A stretch of DNA of 64,000 nt from contig JAHCHY010000009.1 in assembly GCA_026129485.1 (NCBI GenBank), positions 1-64,000 on the forward strand. The letters run 5' to 3'. Made by a program: the position numbers and the translations under genes. Of this stretch, positions 35,522-45,241 are shown in pieces (position 1 is the stretch's first letter; each line of letters starts with the position of its first letter). The notes under the pieces were generated by a model that had not been told where the DNA came from, did no database searches, and worked only from the letters and a program-made list of their open reading frames with translations. This DNA is from Cyclobacteriaceae bacterium. Lineage in GTDB: Bacteria; Bacteroidota; Bacteroidia; Cytophagales; Cyclobacteriaceae.

Positions 35522-37213
35522 ATGAAAAGAATAATAAATATCAAGGTTATAGCAACAGTAACAGTTATTGTTACCGGCTTGGTTTATTCCTGTAGCGATG
35601 AGTTTTTAGACAGAGCTCCATTGGGTGCGATATCCGAAGTTTCCTTGGCCAATTCTGCCGGGGTAAACGGTAGCCTTATCCAGACCTACAGAACATTACG
35701 GGGCGCCAATGTGGCTGCGTGGTACACAAGCCCTTCCAACTGGGTTTGGGGAAGTGTAAGATCGGAAGAAGCTTATAAAGGATCGGAAGCATCTGACCAG
35801 AACCAGTTAAATCCTATTGAGCGTTATGAAGTTTTACCCAATAACGGTTCGGTGCATGATAAATGGCGGGGCTGCTACGATGGTATAGGTATGGCTAATC
35901 AAACGCTGCGCCTGCTGGCGCAAGCCACCGATATACCGGATGCCGAACGCCTCCAGATTGAAGCCGAAACGAGATTCATAAGAGGGTTTCATCATTTTGA
36001 GGCGAAGCGAACTTTCAATAAGGCCCCGTACATTGGTGAAAGTGTGGTGTCCACCTCAGACTTTCAAAGCATAACAAACGATGCGGATATCTATCCCCAG
36101 ATTGAAGCGGATTTACAGTTTGCCTATGACAATCTGACGCCTACCAAAGACCAGAAGGGCAGGGTAAACAAATGGGCTGCAGGCGCTTTTCTGGCTAAGG
36201 CGCTGTTGTACCAGAATAAGTATGCTGCTGCTAAAACAATTTTTGATAATTTAATAACGAACGGTGTTACCAGCAGTGGCGAAAAATATGATCTGTTACC
36301 CCGGTTCTCAACGGTCTTTCGTGGCGCTAACGAAAACAGCAAGGAAGTGATCTTTGGCGTCCAGGTAACCGTGGGCGATGGAACCGGTGGCGCGAACAGT
36401 AACCTGGAAGGTGAGCTGCCCAACCCGCATAACGATGGCCCCGGTGGATGCTGCGGCTTTTTCCAGCCAACCCAAACGTTAGCCAACAGCTACAGAACAT
36501 CGGCTGGCTTACCGGTTGCTAATCCTCATGCTACTGCACTTCTTCAGCATGAGAACAGCCCGGGTTCATTTCCGGACAGAGGCTCATTTGATCCCCGCCT
36601 GGATTGGACTGTAGGACGGGTTGGAATCCAGTTTCTGGATTGGGGAGTAGCGGCCTCGTCATGGATAAGAAACCTGCCCAATGGCGGGCCATTCCTGCCT
36701 ATCAAGAATATCCACACGCAGGCAGAAGTGGGCTCATTCCAGGTTTCAGGAGGATGGGGGCAACCTACTTCGGGAAGAAACATACTGGTTATGCGCTATT
36801 CCGATTTGCTGCTGATGGCGGCAGAATGCGAGGTTGAAGCCGGATCGTTGGAGAAAGCCCGCGAGTATGTGAATTTAGTTCGCACAAGGGCCTCAAATCC
36901 TGCGGACTTTGTGCAGAAAGAGGGTGTGGACGAAGCTGCTTATGAAGTAGCCACATATAACACTACATGGACTGATCAGGCTGTAGCAAGGGCTGCTGTC
37001 AGGTTAGAAAGACTGCTTGAGCTGGCTATGGAAGGACACCGGTTCTACGATTTGGTAAGATGGGGAGTTGCGAGCACCGTGCTCAATGACTTTATAACAA
37101 GGGAAGCGCCCATCCGTACGCACATGGCTGGCGCTGTCTTTTCTACCGAAGATAACTACCTGCCCATTCCGGAATATGTAATAGCGCAGAGTACAGGTAA
37201 CATAAAACCCTAA
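35522..37213 (+). CDS. RagB/SusD family nutrient-binding lipoprotein
   Basis: 563 residues from the ATG at 35522, 19 bases after the SusC stop; the frame opens earlier inside susC but the lipoprotein signal fixes the start (VTGLVYSC, lipid Cys24). SusD fold: TPR-like segments (AERLQIEAETRFIRGFHHFEAKR, GRVNKWAAGAFLAKALLYQNKYAAAKTIFDNL) and the C-terminal RYSDLLLMAAECEVEAGSLEKAREYVNLVR and RRLELAMEGHRFYDLVRWG-like region. It sits on the cell surface as the lid of the SusC channel. Ends before a strong terminator. Confidence 0.94.
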   Translation: MKRIINIKVIATVTVIVTGLVYSCSDEFLDRAPLGAISEVSLANSAGVNGSLIQTYRTLRGANVAAWYTSPSNWVWGSVRSEEAYKGSEASDQNQLNPIERYEVLPNNGSVHDKWRGCYDGIGMANQTLRLLAQATDIPDAERLQIEAETRFIRGFHHFEAKRTFNKAPYIGESVVSTSDFQSITNDADIYPQIEADLQFAYDNLTPTKDQKGRVNKWAAGAFLAKALLYQNKYAAAKTIFDNLITNGVTSSGEKYDLLPRFSTVFRGANENSKEVIFGVQVTVGDGTGGANSNLEGELPNPHNDGPGGCCGFFQPTQTLANSYRTSAGLPVANPHATALLQHENSPGSFPDRGSFDPRLDWTVGRVGIQFLDWGVAASSWIRNLPNGGPFLPIKNIHTQAEVGSFQVSGGWGQPTSGRNILVMRYSDLLLMAAECEVEAGSLEKAREYVNLVRTRASNPADFVQKEGVDEAAYEVATYNTTWTDQAVARAAVRLERLLELAMEGHRFYDLVRWGVASTVLNDFITREAPIRTHMAGAVFSTEDNYLPIPEYVIAQSTGNIKP

Positions 37214-37229
37214 TTCAACCGGGTTAGGT

Positions 37230-37270
37230 TTCAAAATAAAAAGGCTGCCATGCAGCCTTTTTATTTTGAA
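37230..37270. terminator. Strong 19-bp hairpin after susD
   Basis: Bases 37230-37248 pair perfectly with 37252-37270 around a CAT loop. The GC core is GGCTGC/GCAGCC with A-rich and T-rich shoulders. It should end or attenuate transcription from the SusCD pair before the VCBS gene. Confidence 0.85.
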
Positions 37271-37299
37271 AAAGTTTGTGATGTATTTATTATTGAACT

Positions 37300-40200
37300 A
37301 TGCGACTTTGTTTTTTTGTCATCATACTGCTTGTGTTTTTTTCCTGCGAAAAGAAAAATACAGGTACGCTTTTCAGGGTTTTATCTCCCGGAGAAACAGG
37401 AATAGATTTTATTAACCGGATAGAAGAGTCGGACACGTTTAATATTCTTACCTACGAGTATATCTATAACGGGGGCGGTGTTGCTGTTGCAGACTTTAAT
37501 AATGACGCTTTGCCCGATATCTTCTTTACAGGCAACCAGGTTCTAAACAGGCTCTACCTGAACCAGGGGAACCTGAAATTCAAAGATGTAACCGAAGAGG
37601 CAGGTGTGAATGTAACCGGTCGTTGGAATTCAGGCGTTACCGTGGTAGATATCAATAACGATGGCTGGCCGGATGTATATGTCTGCGCTACTGCACATCC
37701 GGATGCAGCCCGCAGGCGCAACATGCTGTTTGTAAACACCGGTACGAATAGTGCCGGGGTGCCTGTATTTAAGGAAATGGCCGCTGCTTATAACATCGAT
37801 TACCCGGGAAACAGTGTTGCAGCAACTTTTTTTGATTATGATAAAGATGGCGATCTTGATCTTTATATTTTAGAGAATGTGATGCTTCAGGGTACACCAA
37901 TAACTTACCGCGAAAAGATAAAAGACGGCACCGCGGCAAACTCCGATAAATTGTTCAGGAATGATAACGGCTTTTTTACGGATGTTTCCATTGAAGCAGG
38001 AATTGTATATGAAGGCTATGGATTAGGGCTGACCATCCAGGATTTTAACAACGATTCATGGCCTGATATTTATGTTTCCAATGACTATTTGTCGAATGAT
38101 GTTTTGTATATAAATCTGAAGAACGGAAAGTTTGCCAATGAAACAGCGCTTTCGTTAGGGCATCAAAGTAATTTTTCGATGGGAAATGATGCCGGTGATA
38201 TCAATAATGACGGGCTACCCGATTTGATAACGCTGGATATGCTCCCGGAAGGCAGTGATCGTAAAAAGAGCACCATCAGCAACAAAATGTACCAGTCTTA
38301 TTTAAACAACGAAGCATTTGGGTACGAGTATCAGCATGTTCGTAATATGCTTCAGTTGAATACGGCTGACAACGAATTAAGATTCAGTGAAATTGGCCAG
38401 TTAGCCGGTATTCATCAAACGGAATGGAGCTGGTCGGCCTTGTTAGCTGACTTTGATAACGATGGATGGCGGGACCTGGTAGTAACCAATGGATTCCCCA
38501 AGGATATTACAGACCGCGATTTTGGCAATTACAGGTCGGAAGTGCTAAACGTTGCATCGCCCCTCCGGATGATTGATTCGATACCCGTAGTAAAGGTTCC
38601 CAATTATGCCTTTAAGAATAATGGCGACTTAACCTTTACGGATGTTTCCACAGCCTGGGGCCTTGACCAACCTTCTTTTTCAAACGGGGCTGCCTTTGCC
38701 GACCTGGACAATGACGGGGATTTGGATTATATCGTTAATAACATAAACGGGAGCGCATTTCTTTATGAAAACAGGTTGAACAATCAGCATAACCGATCAA
38801 AGTCCTCGCACTTTTTGCGTATTGATTTTGAAGGGCCCGGTCAAAATACAAAGGGCCTCGGCTCAAAAGTATATGTTTACTACGGGCCGAATCAGCAGTA
38901 CTATGAACACTATACATTCCGGGGATATCTTTCATCAGTTGAAGGTATTGCCCACTTTGGATTGGGACAAAGCACGATGGTCGATTCGGTTCGGATAATC
39001 TGGCCTGATGGTAAGCAACAAACGCTTAAATCTGTTCCGGCTGACAGAAAGATCACCGTTTCTTACCAAAATGCAACCGAAGCAAAACCTGCTGCCGGGG
39101 CTGTAGTTGATAAATTATTAGTTGAGTCGGCAGGTGAAACAGGGATCATGTTCAGGCATCAGCAACGGGATATAATTGATTTTAATATTCAGCGAACCAT
39201 ACCGCACAAGTTTTCGCAATTCGGGCCTGCTTTGGCAGTTGGCGATGTGAATGGCGATGGACTGGAAGATTTGTATGTAGGCGGATCGACCGGGATAGAG
39301 GGTCGGTTTTTCATACAGAATAAAGATGGAAAATATACCCCGGGGCAGAAAATTATGGGATCAACCCGATCTACCGAAGAGACCGGTGCATTACTTTTTG
39401 ATTTTGATAATGACGGGGATCTTGACCTGTACCTGGCAAGAGGCGGATTTGAACAGGAAGAAGGTGCAGTTTATCAAAGCGATCTCTACATCAACCACAA
39501 CGGTACGTTTACATTAAGCTCCGAATTGTTACCGGAAATGAAAACCAGCACCTCGTGTGTACGGGCTGCTGATTTTGATGATGACGGAGACCTCGACCTG
39601 TTTATCGGGTCGCGGGTTATTCCGGGAAGCTACCCGCTTCCGCCACGAAGCTATATTTTGAAATACGACAATGGCCGGTACATTGATGTAACAGATCAGG
39701 TTTGCCCGGAACTGATGAACCTGGGGATGGTTACCGATGCAATCTGGACAGACTATGATAACAACGGAACACCAGACCTGGTTGTGGTAGGCGAACTGAT
39801 GGCCATTACGGTATTCAAAAACGAGCATGGTAAGCTGTCAAAGGTTCATACACCGTTAGATAATTATGTAGGCTGGTGGAACAGCATAACAGGAGCCGAC
39901 TTTGATCAGGATGGCGATATCGATTACGTGGTGGGTAATTTGGGGCTTAATAACTGGTATAAGGTGTCGGATAAAAAACCGTTGCGTGTATTTGCAAAAG
40001 ATCTGGATAATAACGGCAGCATTGAAGCGCTGTTGTTTTGCTATACTAAAATGACAGACGGTACCGAGCAGCTTTGCCCCGTGCATTTCTGGGATGAATT
40101 AAACCAGCAAAGTCCGCGGTTCAGGCGACAGTTTAAAAAGTACAGGTATTTTAGCAGGTCAACCTGGGAAACGCTGCTGTCTGAAAATGACAAGAAAGAT

Positions 40201-40800
40201 GCCTACATACGCGATGTGAATTACGCGGCTTCCGTTTATGTGGAGAATCTTGGCAATGGTAATTTTCAAATCCACGAGCTTCCGGTAGACGCCCAGCTGG
40301 CACCGGTGAATGGAATTTTAGCGGTTGATGTAAACGGAGATTCCTGGCTTGATTTATTGCTTGTTGGCAATGATTATGGCAATGAAGTTTTTATAGGCCG
40401 GTATGATGCCCTTACCGGGGTTACGCTTATTAATGATACCAAAGGTGGATTTAAAACCGAAAAGCCTGCTGCCAGTGGATTTTACGTACCGCATGACGCC
40501 AAGGCGCTGGTTCGGATATCAAAACCGGGTGGTGATCTCGTTGTTGCTTCACAAAACCGCGATAGCTTACGTGTGTTTACAAACAAGCGACACCATGCAG
40601 GCACATTAAAACCGGAACGATTGGATGAATATGCGGTGTTGACTTACGCAAACGGAAAGAAACAGAAAGTTGAATTTTATTATGGCTCAGGTTTCCTTTC
40701 CCAATCAACCCGGACATTGAATATACCTAAAGGTGTAACGGAAATTGAAATTTATAATTCAAAAGGAGAGAGCAGGCAGATGCTTGTGGTGGGGATGTAA
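37300..40800 (+). CDS. VCBS/FG-GAP repeat lipoprotein with ASPIC/UnbV domain
   Basis: 1166 residues. Lipoprotein signal (MRLCFFVIILLVFFSC). Many calcium-binding FG-GAP/VCBS motifs of DxNxDGxxD type: DFNNDALPDIFF, DINNDGWPDVYV, DYDKDGDLDLYI, DFDNDGWRDLVV, DLDNDGDLDYIV, DVNGDGLEDLYV and others, in two propeller arrays. Between them is an ASPIC/UnbV domain (GLGSKVYVYYGPNQQYYEH to SVRIIWPDGKQQTL, about 525-585). Such surface propellers are commonly encoded next to SusCD pairs; their job is unproved but likely glycan binding or processing. Sixteen bases separate it from the Gfo/Idh gene, so the two are co-transcribed. Confidence 0.88.
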   Translation: MRLCFFVIILLVFFSCEKKNTGTLFRVLSPGETGIDFINRIEESDTFNILTYEYIYNGGGVAVADFNNDALPDIFFTGNQVLNRLYLNQGNLKFKDVTEEAGVNVTGRWNSGVTVVDINNDGWPDVYVCATAHPDAARRRNMLFVNTGTNSAGVPVFKEMAAAYNIDYPGNSVAATFFDYDKDGDLDLYILENVMLQGTPITYREKIKDGTAANSDKLFRNDNGFFTDVSIEAGIVYEGYGLGLTIQDFNNDSWPDIYVSNDYLSNDVLYINLKNGKFANETALSLGHQSNFSMGNDAGDINNDGLPDLITLDMLPEGSDRKKSTISNKMYQSYLNNEAFGYEYQHVRNMLQLNTADNELRFSEIGQLAGIHQTEWSWSALLADFDNDGWRDLVVTNGFPKDITDRDFGNYRSEVLNVASPLRMIDSIPVVKVPNYAFKNNGDLTFTDVSTAWGLDQPSFSNGAAFADLDNDGDLDYIVNNINGSAFLYENRLNNQHNRSKSSHFLRIDFEGPGQNTKGLGSKVYVYYGPNQQYYEHYTFRGYLSSVEGIAHFGLGQSTMVDSVRIIWPDGKQQTLKSVPADRKITVSYQNATEAKPAAGAVVDKLLVESAGETGIMFRHQQRDIIDFNIQRTIPHKFSQFGPALAVGDVNGDGLEDLYVGGSTGIEGRFFIQNKDGKYTPGQKIMGSTRSTEETGALLFDFDNDGDLDLYLARGGFEQEEGAVYQSDLYINHNGTFTLSSELLPEMKTSTSCVRAADFDDDGDLDLFIGSRVIPGSYPLPPRSYILKYDNGRYIDVTDQVCPELMNLGMVTDAIWTDYDNNGTPDLVVVGELMAITVFKNEHGKLSKVHTPLDNYVGWWNSITGADFDQDGDIDYVVGNLGLNNWYKVSDKKPLRVFAKDLDNNGSIEALLFCYTKMTDGTEQLCPVHFWDELNQQSPRFRRQFKKYRYFSRSTWETLLSENDKKDAYIRDVNYAASVYVENLGNGNFQIHELPVDAQLAPVNGILAVDVNGDSWLDLLLVGNDYGNEVFIGRYDALTGVTLINDTKGGFKTEKPAASGFYVPHDAKALVRISKPGGDLVVASQNRDSLRVFTNKRHHAGTLKPERLDEYAVLTYANGKKQKVEFYYGSGFLSQSTRTLNIPKGVTEIEIYNSKGESRQMLVVGM

Positions 40801-40816
40801 ATTTAAACAAGCGATT

Positions 40817-42211
40817 ATGAAAACAGGAAAATCAAACCGAAGGGGATTTATCAAGAAGCTTACCGGCACCGCTTTAGGTGCTGCGGTGGGCGCCAATGTG
40901 CTGGGCGCTTCCAAAGTGGAAATACTGAAAGCGGTTCAACACAAGCCTCAATCATTCGGCCCGAACGACCAGGTTAATATAGCTATAATCGGCATGGGTA
41001 TAATGGGTTTCAGCAATGCATACTGGAGCTTGCAAGTGCCGGGTGTAAAGCTGGTAGCAGTTTGTGATTTATACACGGGGCGGCTTGACCGCGCACGGGA
41101 GCTGTACGGCAAAGATTTGTTTGTTACGAAGAATTATAAAGAAATTCTTGATCGTAAGGATGTGGATGCGGTTATCGTGGCTACCTCCGATCACTGGCAC
41201 GATCGCATTTCCATTGAAGCGATGAACAAGGGCAAGCATGTGTATTGTGAGAAGCCGATGGTGCACCGGTTAGACGAAGGAGCGGAAGTGATAGCCACGC
41301 AAAAGAAAACGGGCAAAGTTTTTATTGTGGGAAGTCAGCGTGTAAGCTCGATCGTAACGCAAAAGACAAAAGAGATAGTTGAATCCAAAACCATTGGCGA
41401 CCTGGTGATGGTTGAAACCTGGATGGACAGGCACAGCGCCAACGGTGCCTGGCAGTATTCTATACCTACTGATGCAAATGCAAACACCGTAGATTGGGAT
41501 AACTTCCTGGGCGATGCACCTAAACGTAGCTATGACCCGGTCCGGTTTTTCCGGTGGAGAAACTACCAGGACTATGGCACCGGTGTAGCGGGTGATTTGT
41601 TTGTGCATTTGTTCTCTGCTTTGCACGCAGTTACAAGCTCAAAAGGACCTAACCGCATTCTGGCCACAGGTGGCTTACGTTACTGGAAAGATGGAAGAGA
41701 TGTACCCGATGTGATTATGGGCTTGTATGATTACCCTGAAACCAAACAACACCCGGCTTTTAATTTACAGATGCGCGTAAACTTTGTGGACGGAAGTGAG
41801 AGCGGGGAAGGGCTGCGACTTATCGGTACAGATGGTGTAATAGATATGGGGTGGAGCTCAGTAAAGGTTAAGCATCATAAAATTCATAATGAGCCTGGTT
41901 ATGGCGGCTGGGATTCGTTCGATACGTTTACGGAAGCACAACAGAAGGAATACGAAAAATGGTATAAGGCAAAATACCCGAAGAAACCCGGCACAATTTT
42001 ACCCTCCGACCTGGAATACATGGCGCCAGAAGATTACAGCGCCAATCTCGATCACCACATAAATTTCTATAAAGGCATTCGTGAGAAGACCCCGATTGTG
42101 GAGGATGCCTTGTTTGGTATGCAGGCAGCCGGCCCGGCCCTGGCAACCAATAAGAGTTATTTTGACAAAGCCATTGTTAAGTGGAACCCGGATTTAGCCC
42201 AACTGGCTTAG
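40817..42211 (+). CDS. Tat-exported Gfo/Idh/MocA family oxidoreductase (copy 3)
   Basis: 464 residues from the ATG at 40817; the frame extends into the preceding gene but the Tat signal SNRRGFIKKLTGTALGAAVGA fixes the start. NAD-binding VNIAIIGMGIMGFSNAY, catalytic-region HVYCEKPMVHRLDEG with canonical EKP (unlike copies 1 and 2), and a C-terminal domain with YQDYGTGVAGDLFVHLFSALH and SGEGLRLIGTDGVIDMGW. Probably periplasmic and acting on a sugar imported or exposed by the neighbouring surface proteins. Closed by a terminator. Confidence 0.88.
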   Translation: MKTGKSNRRGFIKKLTGTALGAAVGANVLGASKVEILKAVQHKPQSFGPNDQVNIAIIGMGIMGFSNAYWSLQVPGVKLVAVCDLYTGRLDRARELYGKDLFVTKNYKEILDRKDVDAVIVATSDHWHDRISIEAMNKGKHVYCEKPMVHRLDEGAEVIATQKKTGKVFIVGSQRVSSIVTQKTKEIVESKTIGDLVMVETWMDRHSANGAWQYSIPTDANANTVDWDNFLGDAPKRSYDPVRFFRWRNYQDYGTGVAGDLFVHLFSALHAVTSSKGPNRILATGGLRYWKDGRDVPDVIMGLYDYPETKQHPAFNLQMRVNFVDGSESGEGLRLIGTDGVIDMGWSSVKVKHHKIHNEPGYGGWDSFDTFTEAQQKEYEKWYKAKYPKKPGTILPSDLEYMAPEDYSANLDHHINFYKGIREKTPIVEDALFGMQAAGPALATNKSYFDKAIVKWNPDLAQLA

Positions 42212-42239
42212 GAAGGCTTCTGTAATTAACCCAATCAAT

Positions 42240-42275
42240 TCAGGCACCTGCAACAGGTGCCTGAGCTTTTATTGA
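42240..42275 (+). terminator. Terminator after the SusCD-associated operon
   Basis: TCAGGCACCTG (42240-42250), loop CAA, CAGGTGCCTGA (42254-42264), then GCTTTTATT. Perfect 11-bp stem. Confidence 0.8.
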
Positions 42276-42329
42276 GAATCTATCCGGCAATGATGTTTTT
42301 GCAGTTAACGAAAGCGTGTTGAGAACTTA

Positions 42330-43277
42330 TCACGCTTTCTTTCTTTTCCCGGCTGCTTTTTTCTTAACCGGTAGATCAAACAGCTCTTGTTTGGGAACAA
42401 ATACGGGCTCAGGTATTTGTGTGCCGCAATGCTTGTTAAGCTGTTGGATGAGATAAAGCGCAAGCTCGGGCGAGTGCAACTCCTCGTGCTGATGCATAAA
42501 GAAATATATTTTATGAATACCCTGCTCTTTCCAGGTCTTCATGCGCTGCACCCAGTCGTCAATGCGGGTATAATCGGTAGGATGGAGGCCGTTGCCCACA
42601 AACCGGATAAAAGCTTGTGGCGTGCTTAGCCGCATGTGTACACAATCCCTGCGGGCGCTGGCATCGGTAATTACCGCACCGGCTGAATTTTTCTCCATCA
42701 TGGCAAACAGCTTATCGAATGCTTCGGTATTCGTATACCAGTCTTTATGGCGTTGCTCCACAAACAGTTCAATATCTTTTGGCATGGATTCAATAAATGC
42801 CTGCTGAATCTCCAACGACTTAGGTCCCATTTGCGGGTGCGGCATCAGAAAAACCGGCCCCAGGTTTTCTTTAAATTCATAGACCGCATCAAAGAAACGA
42901 TCAACCAATTCCTGCGTATCTTTTAATCGTTTAATGTGTGTGATCTGATCAACAAACTTGGGACAGAATTTAAACCCTTCGCCAACTTTACTTTTCCAGC
43001 TCCTGATCTGGGCTTGGGTGGGCATCCGGTAAAACGTGGCATTGAGCTCAATACAATTAAAGTGGCGTGCGTAATGTTGTAAAAAGTCAGCTTGCTTTGT
43101 TTTAGGCGGATAGATTTTGCCCACCCAGTCAGGCCGGCCCCATTTTGCACAACCCACAAAAAAACCGGTTGCAGCTTTATGCCCGGCAATAACTTTTGTG
43201 GTGGCCGGGTGGTCGGGCGGGAGTGTGAAATCAATGGCAGAAAGATCAAGTTCAGATTCAACACGGCCAAACTGCAT
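42330..43277 (-). CDS. DUF72 family protein (YecE-like)
   Basis: 315 residues from the ATG at 43275-43277; the longer open frame upstream is not family-like. DUF72 TIM-barrel features: GFFVGCAKWGRPDWVGKIYPPKTKQADFLQHYARHF (in part), NCIELNATFYRMPTQAQIRSW, FKFCPKFVDQITHIKRL, VFLMPHPQMGP, RHKDWYTNTEAFDKL, MRLSTPQAFIRFVGN and the C-terminal WKEQGIHKIYFFMHQHEE. It ends in a basic tail KKKAAGKRKKA. The family resembles endonuclease-IV-type barrels, but the activity is not established. Confidence 0.88.
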   Translation of the reverse strand: MQFGRVESELDLSAIDFTLPPDHPATTKVIAGHKAATGFFVGCAKWGRPDWVGKIYPPKTKQADFLQHYARHFNCIELNATFYRMPTQAQIRSWKSKVGEGFKFCPKFVDQITHIKRLKDTQELVDRFFDAVYEFKENLGPVFLMPHPQMGPKSLEIQQAFIESMPKDIELFVEQRHKDWYTNTEAFDKLFAMMEKNSAGAVITDASARRDCVHMRLSTPQAFIRFVGNGLHPTDYTRIDDWVQRMKTWKEQGIHKIYFFMHQHEELHSPELALYLIQQLNKHCGTQIPEPVFVPKQELFDLPVKKKAAGKRKKA

Positions 43278-43492
43278 ATACTTTCGTTTTTTTAAGAAAG
43301 ATAGGGCAATAATTTGTTTCGGGAAAGCGATCAGGAGGCTCAACACAGCGCATGAAATTTGCATGATAAAGTATTTGTGGGATGATGGCATCGGTACTGA
43401 TAAAAAGAAACAGGTGGCGCTTATCTGCTGAAATCTTTTAAATCGTTTGAGGAACCGCTCAAAATCTGCTTTTTTCGTTCTTACCAGAATAC

Positions 43493-43522
43493 TTGAAAGG
43501 GCAGGGTTAATTTTTACCTTGC
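43493..43522 (+). promoter_or_regulatory. Promoter of the M20 amidohydrolase gene
   Basis: TTG at 43493-43495, exactly 19 bases, TACCTTGC at 43515-43522. It lies 24 bases upstream of the ATG at 43546. Confidence 0.6.
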
Positions 43523-43545
43523 ATAAAAACCTAAAGCCCCAACCT

Positions 43546-45198
43546 ATGACAAGAATACTTACTACGTTTGTTGCCCTCATTTGCTGCATGGGTGCGTTCG
43601 CCCGGCAGGAAGTGCAGCGTGTTGAGAAATTAAAAACCGAAGCTGCTCTTGAAGTTGAAAAATATGCGGTGCTGGGTCAGCAGATAAATGATATGCTCTT
43701 CAGCTTTGCCGAGCTTGGATTTCAGGAGTATGAAACTTTTAATTACCTGACCGGCCTGCTTGAGAAGAATGGATTTAAAGTTGAGAAAGGTATAGCCGGT
43801 GTACCAACCGCATGGATGGCTTCGTGGTCTTACGGATCGGGCAAACCCGTAATTGCCCTGGGGTCTGATGTGGATTGTATTCCCAAAGCTTCCCAGAAAC
43901 CCGGTGTGGCTTATGCCGACCCGATTGTGGCCGGAGCCCCCGGCCACGGGGAAGGCCATAACTCCGGCCAGGCCCTGAATATCATTTCAGCGCTTGCATT
44001 GAAGAAGATCATGGAGCGCGAAAAAATATCGGGTACGATCCGGCTGTGGCCGGGCATTGCCGAAGAGCTTGTAGGCACGAAGGCCTATTATGTTCGTGCG
44101 GGTTATTTTAAAGATGTGGATGCCTGTATTTTTACACACGTAGCTAACAATTTAGGTGTTGGCTATGGCGATTCAGGCGGTAATGGATTGGTTTCGGTTC
44201 GGTTTACATTTGAAGGCGCAGCCGCACATGCTGCCGGTGCTCCGTGGCGTGGTAAAAGTGCATTGGATGCTGTGGAGCTAATGAATATCGGCTGGAATTT
44301 CAGGCGCGAGCACCTTGAGCTTACACATCGTTCGCACTACGTAATTTCCGATGGTGGCGATCAGCCCAATGTGGTTCCATCCAAAGCTTCCGTGTGGTAT
44401 TATTTTCGCGAACGCACGTATCCTAACATCAAACGTCTTTTTGATATTGGTGTAAAGGTGGCAGAAGGAGCAGCTTTAATGACGGATACAAAGTTTACAT
44501 ACGAAGTATTAGGCTCTGCCTGGCCCGGGCATTTCAACAAGCCCATTGCGGAGGCCATGCATCAAAACATGAAGATTGTAGGTTTGCCAAAGTGGAGCGA
44601 AGCAGATCAACTATTGGCCAAGGCTACTCAACTGGAGTTAAAAGCGCCTAATGTAAACGGACTTGCCACTAAACTGGATACGATTAGTATGCCGGCACCA
44701 ACCGGCCCTGTAAATGTGATGGGGCGGCAGCTTATGGCTATGGGCGGTGGCTCTGATGATATTGCCGACATCAGTTGGACTGTGCCTACGGTTGTTTTGC
44801 GCTATCCGTCCAACATTCCGGGTTTGCCGGGCCATCATTGGAGTAATGCCATTTCGATGGCAACCCCCATAGCGCATAAAGGTATTGTGTATGGCGCTAA
44901 GGCTGAGATTATGACAGTATTGGATATGTTGCTGAAGCCCGAACTATTGGCAAATGCCTGGGCTTATTATAAGGATGAGCAAACAAAAGACCTGCAATAC
45001 ACGCCACTGGTGGGTGAGAAAGATAACCCGGCTATTACCTTGAACAAAAAAATTATGGAAGAGTATGCCCCTAAGCTGAAACCCTTCTATTATAACCCGG
45101 CTAAGTACAAAACATACCTGGACCAGTTGGGTATTGTGTACCCTACGGTTAAGCCGGAACAAAGAGAAGAGCTGAAGAAATTGGAGGAAAAGAAATAA
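43546..45198 (+). CDS. Exported M20 family amidohydrolase (AbgB-like)
   Basis: 550 residues from the ATG at 43546, which begins a signal peptide (TRILTTFVALICCMGAFARQ). M20 metal-site motifs: FAELGFQEYETFNYL, IALGSDVDCIPKASQ, GHGEGHNSGQA, GTIRLWPGIAEELVGTKAYYVRAG, a dimerisation domain with FTFEGAAAHAAGAPWRGKSALDA, and the C-terminal PTVVLRYPSNIPGLPGHHWSNAISMATPIAHKG (in part). It resembles p-aminobenzoyl-glutamate/peptide-amide hydrolases of the AbgB type but is longer, with an extra C-terminal 60 residues of Lys/Glu-rich helix. Probably periplasmic; substrate unknown. Confidence 0.85.
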   Translation: MTRILTTFVALICCMGAFARQEVQRVEKLKTEAALEVEKYAVLGQQINDMLFSFAELGFQEYETFNYLTGLLEKNGFKVEKGIAGVPTAWMASWSYGSGKPVIALGSDVDCIPKASQKPGVAYADPIVAGAPGHGEGHNSGQALNIISALALKKIMEREKISGTIRLWPGIAEELVGTKAYYVRAGYFKDVDACIFTHVANNLGVGYGDSGGNGLVSVRFTFEGAAAHAAGAPWRGKSALDAVELMNIGWNFRREHLELTHRSHYVISDGGDQPNVVPSKASVWYYFRERTYPNIKRLFDIGVKVAEGAALMTDTKFTYEVLGSAWPGHFNKPIAEAMHQNMKIVGLPKWSEADQLLAKATQLELKAPNVNGLATKLDTISMPAPTGPVNVMGRQLMAMGGGSDDIADISWTVPTVVLRYPSNIPGLPGHHWSNAISMATPIAHKGIVYGAKAEIMTVLDMLLKPELLANAWAYYKDEQTKDLQYTPLVGEKDNPAITLNKKIMEEYAPKLKPFYYNPAKYKTYLDQLGIVYPTVKPEQREELKKLEEKK

Positions 45199-45241
45199 TT
45201 TAAAAATTTGGTCGTTTGTTAAGATTATAGACTAATTAAAC

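Noticed and set aside
43278-43545. Open frames on both strands between DUF72 and M20 genes
   Set aside because: They are extensions of the true genes with unlike composition; the region holds divergent promoters instead.
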